Assembly (NCBI GenBank): GCA_003117195.1
Contig: BDSI01000044.1
Span: 813,039 to 877,038 of the forward strand
Length of the DNA stretch: 64,000 nt
From: Eudorina sp. 2006-703-Eu-15
Lineage: Eukaryota > Chlorophyta > Chlorophyceae > Chlamydomonadales > Volvocaceae
Reading direction: 5' to 3'
The first letter of the stretch is position 1. Each line of letters opens with the position of its first letter. Shown piece by piece: positions 11,501 through 21,642 of the stretch. Below the pieces are notes generated by a model. It worked only from the letters and a program-made list of their open reading frames with translations, was not told the DNA's origin and searched no databases. The position numbers and the translations under genes were made by a program.

Positions 11501-14500
11501 CCGCCCTGCTTTTCCCTGCCTCTGAGGCGTGGAACCGGATCCCGGCTTTACCCTCCGCCCATCCCGTGCATCCCGTGCATCCCGTGCATCCCGTGCATCC
11601 CGTGCGATTGTGCCGTTGCACCTCTCGTACATGCCGTACATGACGTGCGAGCCGTACATGCCGTACCGCCACGAGACCCGTACCCGCCTCACCGGGGCAC
11701 TCCCACATGCGGCACTGGCTCCCGATGGGGTCGCAGGGGCCGCCGTAGCCGCGCATGCCCGGGGGCAGGTCGGGCGGCAGGCCGGTGGCGTTGGCCGCCA
11801 TGCACACCTGGTAGGTCGAATAGTTCTGACCCAGCTGGGAAAACAAGGTGCCTGCGTCACGGCTCCAAGGGGGGGAGGTACAGGATACCTTACTGGCGGA
11901 CATATTGCTCCAATACGGAAGGGATGGGGAGCATTGCGGCGTGGGAGGGGGCATGGGCGGCGACGTGCTGGTTTGAGGGCACACACCACACAGTCACACA
12001 CAACACACACACACACACACACATCCACGGTTCTGGACACGGTTCTGCTTATTCGCGGCTCAGCTTTTCTCCTTGCTAACACACACATCCAGGTTGGAAC
12101 CCCCGGTCGGGATACGGATCCACCTTGTAACGGTTACATTACATTACATCCATGGGCGGGTTTCTTCGCTGTACACACACGCAGCCCGCCCCCACCCCCC
12201 CACCCCCCGTATCTCCTCTCACCCGCGTAGCTCCAGGACTGTAGATCTGCGGAGGCGTACAGCGCTGCCGTACCCACACAGTCGTCCATCGCCCCCAGCC
12301 CCGTAAACCACACATCGTTACCCCCACCACCCCCACCACCACCTCCATCAGCGCTGCCGTTGCCAAACCCAGCACTACCCCCGCCCGGAAGCACGCCTCC
12401 GCTGCCATTAAGTCCCGCTGCTGGAACCGGCGGCACCGGCGGCGGCGGCGGCGCCGCCGCCGCGGCCGCCGCCGCCGGCCATCCGAGGAGCCATTCCGCC
12501 AGGTCCGGCCCGAGCTGGTTGGCGGGCACCCTCCAGGGGGCGATGGGGTCCCGGAACTGGGACCGCACGCCGCCGGGCGGGAGGGTGAGCCCCAGTGGGT
12601 TGAGCTCGGGCGGCTTCAGCCAGGTGGTGAGGAAGGGGTCGGCGGGGTCGGCCGGCAGCGCCACCGCCTGCACCTGGTAGTAGTAGCCCACCTGGCTCAG
12701 GTTGGTGGCGCCTGAGGGCGTGGGCGGGGCCGGGGTGTTAGCAAGGAGAAAAGCTGAGCCGCGAATAAGCAGAACCGTGTCCAGCAATGCAACAGACGAC
12801 TGAGACCGAGACCAGAGTTACCAATATGCCAGGGCGAAGTATGTCGACCATAAGTAGTCCCAAGGTGGTGTAGTCCGTGATGCTGTAGCGCCCCGTATCG
12901 TTGTCGAGCGCCGGTGGGCGCCGTGACGCCAGCAGAAGTATCGGCTATGACGTCGTAGACGAAACCCTACTGAACTGCCTACTGATCCTAAGGTGCAGCG
13001 GGGCCGGGGTGTGTGTGGGGAGCTGTTATCCCCACAGGTGGGATAGAGAAAAACAGTTCGCCGCTGTTGAATCGATCGTGTTAGAAAGGATCGTGTTACA
13101 GGCTTACAGCGGACCCCCGCAGATTACCGTGCTGGTTTGACAGCTGACGCCTCCGCTGATGGCGAAATCCAGGGGCCTGCGTTGGGCCGTGCCGTACCCC
13201 CCGACCACTGCTTTCATAGCCTACCCGTGTAGAACAGTCGAGGCACGCCGTCCGGGGCAATCAACGCGCTGCCGCTCCAGCAGCCGTCTCGGTCCCATGG
13301 GTCGCCCGGCTGCAGCGCTATCGGCAGATGGGCCCAATGCACCAGGTCCGGCGACACCGCGTGGCCCCAGTGCATAGGGCCCCACACGTCGCTGTACGGA
13401 TTGTACTGATAGAACACGTGGACCATGCCGCCGTACTGCATCAGGCCGTTCGGGTCGTTGATCCTGCAGCGACAGGGAGGGAATGTGCTCGCGAGAACGA
13501 TCAACGTGCGGTGATTGTACGACAGCCGCAAGATGCCGTACATCACGGCTGTACCGCATTAATCGCCCTAGGTGGCGCGTGGCCAACGCCATCGCTGTCC
13601 TAGCCTTTCTGGATAGCCCGCCTGCCCGTACCGACCCAACCCTAAACCCTGCAACGGGTCCGTTGTGGCCCCAGCGAGGCAGCGACCCGAGCACCCGACC
13701 CTCACCCGCGCCCCTCATAACCGCACCACCCGGCCATCCCGCGGTTATGACTGTATGAATTATTCCTCGATGTGGTCATGTGACTCATTCACATATGGAT
13801 CACATGAATCATTCCGATGTCGATTCATTCCAAAGATCGACTCCCTCCGTCCTGCGGCGGCTGCACCGCCCGCCACCCCTACCCCCACCCCCTACCCACA
13901 AAACCCCTCTCTCGTGCCTCCCCCCCCCCTGATTCCGGTCCGAAGCTCCCCCCTCCCTCCCTCCCGAATGGACGGATGGGTGAACGGACGAACGGCTGTG
14001 TTACAACAGCCTCCACAGAGAGTTCATCCGGTACGCCTCGCCTGCAACACCCAGGCCCCCTCCCCGAGCCCTCGCTGGGGTCGCCTGCCCCTCTGACCTG
14101 CCGTACTCACCAGCCGCCTCCGGGGGGCCTTATATGGAATCCCGGTCTTAGCAGCTGCATGTCGCGGAGGGTCAGGTTGACTGCTCCAGGGGACCCGTCC
14201 AGGCCGGCCGAGTACGTCCCCGCGGCCGCGTCGCGGGCCGCCGCGGCCCGGCGTACCCAGATGGCGAAGGCGGTGACGAGGAAGCTCACGACGGCGACGA
14301 AGGTGAGCACTGCGGAGCGGAGGGACACGCGGACGACGGTTAGCGGTTAATGGTTTATGGCGGTTAACAGATGATGGTTAAAAGTAACGGTTAACGGGAG
14401 GCATAGGAAATTGGTCGACAAATAACAAGTAACGGTTGACGGGGGGTGGATGTCGTTCGTGAGAGCTGGGCTGCCTGTGTGCGATGGGCGGGTGGCCGGT

Positions 14501-16407
14501 TGGCCGGTTGGCCCCCGCCCCCGGGTGGAGGCTCCCGGGGCCCGACCTGTGTGCCTTTATCGGCAGTTCGGGGGCATTTTCCCGGAAAGGAGACTAACAG
14601 TGAGGATAGGGTTTAGGTACGCTGAGATCAACTCCCATAGCATGAAGCTCGTGTAGCTCAGTGGAAGAGCACCCGGTTAGTAAGCGGGAGGTCTCGAGAT
14701 CAAAACTCGATATGAGCAAGTGGAACATAAATGCGACACATGTAGGATTACACTCTGCATCTCCCGGATTGGTTAGGTGTGTAGTGAATGAATGAATGAA
14801 TGAATGAACGTTACAGCGGATCCCAAAGGGATCACCGGTGTATACCAGGGCAAGCCCCAGCAGGCCCCACCGCCAAGGCGACAGGATACCTCCACACCTC
14901 AACGCCGCACCCAAAAACACACCGGGCCATGACCCCACCCAGCCAGACACCGAAGCAAGCAGAGGCGCGCAGCGGGGCAACACTACCAAAGGGATAGGTA
15001 CAGCTAAGGGCAGAATCCCCAGAAGTGGATAAAGCCAAGCACAGGGCAGGTCGCCCACACAGGCACCCCATCACCCAGCTACCACCACCCCTGAGGCACC
15101 CAGTGTGGTTGATTGAAATGGCCCTCTGCCCAGCACGGCTGACTGTTACCGTCTCGTACCGGACCTCCTTCATCATCACCTGGACACCCGCACCGGATAA
15201 TTCGACATCACTCAGGAATTACACCATACCTCCATAAGGCATTAAAAGCCACCAGAGACCAGACCATCCCCCCACCAGCGAACCGGATGTCGCACACACA
15301 CGTGCTCGTGCAGCCGTGCTTCACGCACCCGCCACGATGCTCGTGATCGCCGCCGCACGATCCGTGGGGGCCCGACGTGCCGGCGGAGGAGGCGTCCGAC
15401 CCATGGGCCCACGGGGCCCCGGCTCGGACGGCGGCGCCGCCGCCTCCGTCGCCGCTGCCGCCTCCGTCGCCGCCGCCGCTGGCGATGACGACGGCAGCGA
15501 CGGCGGCGAGAGCTCTCCGGCTGGGGTGTAGCCGGGCAGTTGTACGGGGTGATGCCCCGACAGCGAGGAGGCGGACCTGGGGTCATGAGGAGGCACCGCC
15601 CGGGGCGAAATGAGGACACGTGGGACAGACTGAATCACAGACGGACAGACACGCACACGCACATGGGCACGCGTCCTACCAGGGCGCCCCCGTCACAGCC
15701 GCGCCCAACCGTCCGTCATTCTGCAATGGCCTTGCGGACATCTGTATGCCGTGTTGGGACTGCGGGCGCTGCGCGGGCTGCGGGGCCGGCGGCGGCGGCG
15801 GCGGCTGAGCAGGAACCGCCTCTGGCGGCCCCGCGGGCGCGGCCCGGAGCCGATTACCACCGCCACCGCCACCGTCGCCGCCGCCGCCAGCTGTTCTCGC
15901 CGCCGGCGGCGGTGGTATCATCCTCCAAGCCGGGCGGGCGGATCGGCTCTGGGGAGGTGCTGGAGGAGCGCCAGGGTCGGTGCTGCTGCTGCCGGGTCTG
16001 GGCTGGCTGGGAGAGGGCCGCAGCAGCGGCTGGTGCTCCTGCCGCGCGGCGGCCTTGGCGGCAGCCGCCGCGGCCGCTGATTCGGTGGAAGCGGTGGGAG
16101 GTGTGGATGTGGATGTGGGGTCGGGAGCCCCTGGGGCTCCGGGCGCCGGGGCGCGGCTGCCGCCAGCTTCCGCTGCTGTGGGGTCCGGCGAACCGCTGCC
16201 TTGATTGATGTAGTTGGCATCTGTGGGTGCCGGACATCGCCCTTCCTCCGCTTCTTGATATTGTGGCTGGTGTCCTGCTTGTCCTTGTTGTTGCTGCTGC
16301 TGGCGCTGCCGGTCCTGTTGCTCCTGGAGTTGCAGCTCGACGTCCAAGGAACGGTATTGATTGCGGCCGACAGCGTTGTCGAGGTCGGGTTGTCGCCAAC
16401 TTGCCAT
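8512..16407 (-). CDS. Acid invertase / beta-fructofuranosidase, GH32, membrane-anchored
   Basis: Hydrolyses sucrose to glucose and fructose. Eight exons on the minus strand: 16407-15680, 15576-15329, 14309-14111, 13463-13225, 12711-12223, 11851-11693, 11338-10806, 10044-8512. Phases agree at every junction and give 1375 residues. The ATG (CCATGGC context) opens a Gln/Pro/Ala-rich cytosolic-type region of about 315 residues. A single hydrophobic segment follows at about 319-342 ([19 protein letters not shown]), as in plant vacuolar invertase precursors. The three GH32 catalytic blocks are intact: WINDPNG (nucleophile Asp ~395), FRDP (Asp ~526) and WECPG (acid/base Glu ~685). [11 protein letters not shown] and the C-terminal beta-sandwich motif DHSVVEAF are also present. 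Pro/Gly-rich inserts roughly double the usual family length. Plant vacuolar and cell-wall enzymes share these motifs; the N-terminal anchor favours the vacuolar type. Confidence 0.9.
10066..10145. repeat. 10-bp microsatellite in an invertase intron
   Basis: About eight copies of GGCAGTAGCA with occasional GGCAGTAGCG, just upstream (in gene sense) of the acceptor of the last invertase exon. Its lack of stops extends the reading frame into the intron, but the acceptor at 10045-10046 (sense AG) marks the exon border. Confidence 0.9.
10440..10517. repeat. Tandem duplication in the same invertase intron
   Basis: ACACACACGGCGGGTTGCAT followed by TTCTAAACACA occurs twice, with a third partial copy ending CACACGGCAT. 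It lies inside the intron between 10045 and 10805. Confidence 0.75.
11560..11607. repeat. 9-bp microsatellite (CATCCCGTG)n in an invertase intron
   Basis: Five direct copies of CATCCCGTG inside the intron between 11339 and 11692. Confidence 0.9.
12033..12784. repeat. Perfect 50-bp inverted repeat flanking an invertase exon
   Basis: Positions 12033-12082 (beginning CTGGACACGGTTCTGC) and 12735-12784 are exact reverse complements over 50 bases. They flank the 489-nt invertase exon 12223-12711, one copy in each neighbouring intron. In the transcript the two copies could pair and loop out this exon, which carries the catalytic RDP motif. Confidence 0.95.
14401..14420 (-). repeat. Intron-associated motif in invertase intron 2
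   Basis: In gene sense this reads TGTCGACCAATTTCCTATGC, about 90-110 nt upstream of the 3' splice site at 14310. It is one member of the intron motif family. A more diverged version (AATATGTCCGCC...) lies at 11877-11908, just upstream of the acceptor at 11852. Confidence 0.6.
14647..14808 (+). mobile_element. SINE-like insertion with a tRNA-Thr(AGU)-like head
   Basis: Positions 14647-14718 fold as a tRNA: acceptor GCTCGTG/TATGAGC with two G-U pairs, D arm GCTC/GAGC, anticodon loop TTAGTAA (AGU, threonine) and T arm TCGAG/CTCGA. Pair 31-39 is mismatched and the T loop begins A instead of T, which damages the internal box B promoter. A body of about 66 nt follows, then six TGAA units (14785-14808), a typical SINE-type tail. 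It lies antisense inside invertase intron 2. It could also be a poorly conserved true tRNA gene. Confidence 0.6.
14785..14909 (+). repeat. Dispersed repeat beginning with (TGAA)n and CGTTACAGCGGA
   Basis: The sequence (TGAA)n-CGTTACAGCGGATC, then CGGTGTATACCAGGGCAAGC, GGCCCCACCG and CACACCTCAACGCCGC, is matched on the opposite strand at 31229-31348. Shorter copies lie at 29570-29628, 30311-30338 and 19793-19820. All sit in introns. Confidence 0.75.
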
Positions 16408-16769
16408 GGTTACCCCATACAATGCATTACATACAAGATTCTGTGCTGAATTGAAGTTATCCGGTGTATGTCAAAGCCACGGAATGAACCATGGGCCGTC
16501 TCCGTACAGGAACGGAGAGCAACGATTAATTTCATCATGGTTAAAGATTCAAGAGGTATTAGGCGACACTATTTTATCGATTGATCGTCCCTTTCGCAGA
16601 ACAATTCGTATGTATTTGCGTTTGGCTTGACTGGGCCTTTTTGTTTCGTGATTTGTGCTACGAACCTAATTCATTCCTCTCATTGAAGAATATTTCAAAT
16701 GTTTTAATAGAAGGCACCTAGTTGCCGGTAGGGTTTCATATCGGGGCGACACGAGACCACAGCTCTAGA
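16408..16769. promoter_or_regulatory. Divergent promoter region, invertase and EF-hand membrane gene
   Basis: 362 bp separate two outward-pointing start codons (invertase ATG at 16407 on the minus strand, EF-hand gene ATG at 16770 on the plus strand). The stretch is AT-richer than its neighbours. I did not identify a clear TATA box. Confidence 0.5.
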
Positions 16770-19700
16770 ATGCCGACGTTGATGCAAGCAGTGCATGATA
16801 AAGTCCGGTACGATAAATTCTTGCAAATCTTGTTGTTCTTCACTGCATCGATGCTAGGTTGCTAGTTACTGCACGAACTGAGTTTGGGTTGGTGCGCTGG
16901 CATCGACCTTCCTGTTCATGACGCGTATCCATCTGAGGACAATGGTTCCTCCATGGGGCTGCACGATCCTCAGACAACGCGTCCCTGCAATGCCCAATAC
17001 CCCAGCTGTCTTACCTGTACGAACTTCCGGACTCGCCCCCGAGATGACGATACGCCGCACACATACCTAACGCTGTCAGGGACATGCGCGTATTCTGCGC
17101 ACCTCCGCACGACCCCCTCCAACCCACCCCCGTTTCATTCTGTTTCCACCCCTGGCAACCCCATCCTCGGGGCCCCCTCCCGGCCCCCGTCTCCACAGGA
17201 ATTTCGTCCGCAACAGCGATCAATTCAAACGGGTATGTGAGTCGACCTTCGACTCGCTGGATTTCCGCTCCGCGGGCCGAGTGAGCGTAGACGACGCGGC
17301 GTCCTGCGTGGAGGCGCTGTTCCGGGAGCTGCAACACGCGTGCTCCGAGTACGGTGGGTCCCGGGTTGCATGCATGCAGGGGCGCGCGAGGGACGGCCGT
17401 AGACGTCCTTCCCAGGGCAACCCGCCGCCTCTGCCCGTATCCATCCCCCTCTCCCCGCATCGGCTGGAACTGTCTTCGCTGCTGTGCGCGGTGTAGCGGC
17501 ATAGCGGTGGAGCCCCGTTTTTGGGGTCTGCTGCCTGAACCTCGGTCTAGCTACAGGATAATTACATTGCGAGAGGCTGCCTAGCTGCCTGCCTGGCTGC
17601 TGGCTGGTTGGCTGCTGACTGGCGGGCTGCCTACCTGGCAGGCTGCCTGGCTGCCTGGCTGCCGGGCTGCCTGGCTGCCGGGCTTGATGACGGTGCCTGG
17701 CGGTTCGCTAGGTGGCCCGGTCCTCCCGTCGAGTGGCACGAGTTGTCGAGGGTCGGGTTGGAACGCGTCAAGATACCCCGCGTGTCGGTGGCGTGACACG
17801 CGTACCCCCCCCCGTCCCCCGACGTGTTGTACGGCACTTGTAGGCATCGTGCTGGACCCCTTGAGCTCGGATGACGTGCGGGGCATCTTTCGGGTGAGCT
17901 GGGGGGGAGCGGGCGGGGAATGGGCTGCGGACGGCTATACGGGTACCGTACGGCGGCTGGCAGGGACGCGACAGACCATCAAGGTGCTAAGGGGGCGTGT
18001 TGCGACTGGCTTAACCGGGCTCTGGCGGGTTTGGATCTGGGTTTGCGTTCTGGGTGCTGAAACGTCCCAACCGTGGGGCAGCCGCTGGCGTTTGCATCCC
18101 GTGTTGGCGGCACGCCATGCTGTTGGCGGTCAGAAAACACAGACCTGCGCCACGCGCCCCCGCTGCACGGCGTTGCACGGCGTTTGACCCCGCAGACCTG
18201 AACTCCTCGCCCACACGCCGCACCAAACTACGCGCACGGCGAGTGCGCAGTCCCGTGCTGCGTGCGCCGTCGCGAAGTAAGCACCAATCCCGCCCGCGTC
18301 CACCCGCTCGCGCGCGAGCAGGAGTGCGACTACGACGCCAATGCCACCCTGGACCGAGCCGAGTTCCAGGTGCGGCCTGCCCTGCCCTGCCCTGCCCTGC
18401 TTGTGTTCCGGCTTCCTACGCTGTGGGGGCAAGGGGCGGATGGCTCAGCGTACCACCCCTGCTCGAACCTACCACCTGAAGCTGACGAAAGCAGGATAAA
18501 GTAACGGGAGTCTGGCGTAGGAGCAGGCCTTGGTCGCGGGGTTCAGGAGGGCTGGGGCAGCGAGGGGTAGCGCACGGACCAGCGGTGACCCGGTGTGCGT
18601 CCTGCAGCCTGCACGGCGCCATGCGCTGGTATCGGCCCTCATGCACTGACTGCGTGGGCACGAGGAACGCGGCGCAGTTCCCCCTTAGGGAGCGTCTCAC
18701 CGCACTGGTGGCCTGTCCCACGCATGACTGCGAGTTCCTGCGTCCCGGACGTCAGCCTGACAGCCTGCCGGGCGATCACTGCTATCAGGCGCGGGGCGCG
18801 AAACAGCCGCAACAGCCTCGCTGCCCAACGAGGGAGCTGTCGTCCGTTTGCGGAACACCGGCTGCCGGCTCCACGTCTGAAGTGCAGCTTCCTCTAGAGT
18901 CGTTTGGCTCACCGGCCCGCCCCGAGGAACCGCTTCAGGGACCGTGAATGTCCAGTGGCGGCCACCCTGTGTTTTGGAGGAAAATGGGTCGCTCGCGTTC
19001 CACCCCTTCGCGTGTCATGCAACCTGCCGCGCCTGCGCAGGACTTCTACGCCAGCATCATCACGTATGCCGCCATGAAGGCCTGCGCGGGGTTTGGACGC
19101 ACGTGAGTACGGATGTACGGAAGCCTTGGCGGGTGGTGTGGAGAGCGGAGCCTGAGAAGGGGAGGGCGGCGGCCCCAGCAGCTAGGCCCATGCCCTCCGG
19201 GAGGCAGCTTTCTTCCTGCGGCCGCGCGGGGCAGTCGGAAGCTGACGTGCGCCATATCTCTCCGCGTGCCTTAGTCGGGTCCAGTAGCACTTGGGGAACA
19301 GCGTATTGATGCGCGTTTCCGCCGTTTCCGCGTTTCCGCCCGCCTGACTCAACAGCTGATGCCCGGGGGTTACTCAGGGTCCCTGCGCACGTGCCTATGA
19401 AATGGTGGTGTTCTTGCTGCTGCCGTACGCATCATCACCTCAAACACCACCTCCCATCTGCAGTTATGGTGTGGGGATGCTGGGCGGCATCGCGGGTGTG
19501 GCGCTGCTCAAGGCGGCGGCGCGCCGGCTGCCAGTTGTGGGGCTCATCGCGTCACCGTTGCTAGGTGAGTGAGCCGGAAGACGGCGACGAGGCGGCGGCG
19601 GCGCTGCAAGTTCAGGTTGGCGCCTGCGGCGCATCGGCGCTGCAGCACCTTGCTGCGCGGGGGTCAGTGACGAACTGTGGAGTGCGCCCGAGGAGTGGGC

Positions 19701-20319
19701 TGACGAGGCCCGGCAGCATGCTCCTGCAGCTGCCGGGGCTGCCAAGCGCGAGCGCGGGCCAGCGGGTGAGGCGTGTCTTTTTTTATTGATGATGTTACAG
19801 CGGACCCCGCGGGTCATCGATGACAGCCGAAGCTTCCCCACCATACACTGCATGAACGAGGCGCGTCCGTGTGTGTACGTGCATAGGCAAGGCAGGCAGG
19901 CATGACTTGCTATGGGCGTAGGAGTGCCCAACATTTTGTTGCTATGGGCGTAGGAGTGCCCAACATTTGCCCGTATGCGCGTATTATGTATCCCACCACC
20001 GATCCATAAAGGCGGGCGCGTGTGTATGTCTCTGCAACCATTTTCCCACGCATCTAGGCATCCCCCCCACACACACACCAACGCGCCCGCGGCTCCGCTT
20101 CGTGGCCCACGCCCAGAGGGTCGTTCCGGGGCGGCGCCCTCTTCCCATACTCGCTCCTCCCCACACCACACCCGGGGGTTGCTGCATGCAGGTCTCATCC
20201 CGACCATCGTGGTGGGGCCCCTGCTGGGCTTCGCCGTGGTGTACGGCATAAGCCAAAACGACTTGTTCGCCATTCGGAACAAGCTCTTCCCGCCGGGGCA
20301 GCGCCCTATACGAAAATGA
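16770..20319 (+). CDS. EF-hand protein with C-terminal membrane segments, function unknown
   Basis: Eight exons: 16770-16857, 16938-17016, 17199-17353, 17844-17893, 18322-18369, 19041-19102, 19464-19564, 20192-20319. Phases agree throughout and give 236 residues. The N-terminus has a hydrophobic stretch (FLQILLFFTASMLG). A degenerate EF-hand (FDSLDFRSAGRVSVDD) is followed by a canonical calcium loop DYDANATLDRAE with the expected acidic positions 1, 3, 5, 9 and 12. Two glycine-rich hydrophobic segments follow (GMLGGIAGVALL and IPTIVVGPLLGFAVVYGI), then a short basic tail FPPGQRPIRK. The layout suggests a calcium-responsive membrane protein, possibly organellar. I recognise no named family. 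The last six exons are secure; the first two rest on phase matching and sensible sequence. Confidence 0.75.
19793..19820 (+). repeat. Partial copy of the TTACAGCGGACC dispersed repeat
   Basis: TGTTACAGCGGACCCCGCGG matches the start of the family seen complete at 14785-14909 and 31229-31348. It lies in the last intron of the EF-hand membrane protein gene. A 28-bp direct duplication (GCTATGGGCGTAGGAGTGCC) lies nearby at about 19910-19968. Confidence 0.5.
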
Positions 20320-21642
20320 GCAAAGCCTTTGACGCTGTGTATTTAGGTCTGTGAAGCCGGGCGAAAAGGTTTCAGGTCTGGGAAGTCGGGCAAAGAGGTT
20401 CAAGGTCTGGAAGTTTTTGCTCGTCATGTCCTGAGCGTGTGGCTTGTGATATGAATCGTGCACAGTGGCTGCGACTGGGGTTCATGCCCGGCGCGCGAGG
20501 GGGCAGGGGTGAAAACTATAACATGGGGCAGGAGTTGTGTCCACAAGGTGCTGAGCCCGCTTGTTATGCATGCCTAGTTAGCATGTTGGTGTTGGGTTGA
20601 CAGATTGGCAGTGTTGCTGGGGTGGTGCATGAGAGGTACCGTAATCAAAGTGGATCAGTGGGTTACGGTGGTTGTAGTGGTGGTGTGTGGGTGGTGGTGG
20701 CGAACCTGCCCTGACCCCTGGGGTCGTTATGGGCGCGAAAGACAAAGCACACGCGCCAGCACAGGCGCAGGCACTCAGTTGATGTCCGCTGCGTGCGAAC
20801 CATCTGGCAATATGAACCTGGACGCAGCGCCTGATAGGCAACATCCTGGCTTCATGAGGTCACAACCTTGCGAAGGGTATGGGTTGCACTTAAATGTCAG
20901 AAGGTTAACGGTCCTCTCCCTTCAAAAAATGTCAGGCCGTTCTCGGTTAGTCAGTTAACCGTGACTATGTCTTGTCTGCGTCTACCGAAATTGAAGTACC
21001 TGGCGCCCTTGTAGGTTTAGTCACCATAGGCTGACCCTACCTTCGGATAAGGTGGCCACATTGTCACCTGCCAGCTGCCGATGTCCGAATTGAGCCCAAG
21101 GCGCATCACAGAGGCCCTAAATATTCGGTCCTGTTGGTACTACGGCGACAACTCTGAAAGGATGGGGATCCAGAGGACCGATACAGCAATATCACGTCGA
21201 GCCTCGGTGGCCAGGGCAGCCCACAAAGGATGTTACAACAAAAGGTCAAGCGCAATTGTCTGGGGCCTCCCAATTTGCTGCCCAGCCTTTCCGCGCCCTA
21301 GAGCATAGCGTCAAAGTGCGTACAATTGGTGTGACGATAATGACATGTATCTCTTATATTTAGAAATATTGTTAGATCTAATGATTGCTGCCCTTTTTGT
21401 GCGACACGCCTGTGTACGATGTACAATTGCCCATCTCTCCATTTTGAGTTTACAGCGCCATGACTAGATCTTTTCGTTCAGGCGACAAAGCACACCTGCC
21501 CTGAGCCCAATTCTGAAAAACTTTACCCCGTGCCCCACGACACCGCGCCGCCACGTCTCTCTTACACAGTTTCCAGAGCCTTGACGTCGTTACCTGGTTT
21601 TCCCGAAATTGATTGCGGACGCTTATCATCCATTAAGTCGGT
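20320..21642. other. Intergenic region
   Basis: No gene supported. Contains a duplicated AGGTCTGKGAAGYCGGGC word near 20345-20395 and moderate AT content near 21330-21440. The last 150 bp before 21643 would be the 5' UTR and promoter of the Lys/Glu-rich gene. Confidence 0.4.

Noticed and set aside
12835..12920. Minus-strand peptide [17 protein letters not shown] in an invertase intron
   Set aside because: Exons 13463-13225 and 12711-12223 join directly in phase and give the expected family sequence; this segment lacks a fitting acceptor and breaks the order of GH32 motifs.
14310..14328. Invertase start at 14328
   Set aside because: There is no ATG at that point (the frame opens with GTG). 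A strong acceptor at 14310-14311 joins in phase to upstream exons that supply an ATG and complete the membrane segment.
15242..15400. Cys/His-rich reading [16 protein letters not shown] on the minus strand
   Set aside because: It is in a different frame from the invertase exon and falls into intron 2 once the phase-matched donor at 15328 is used.
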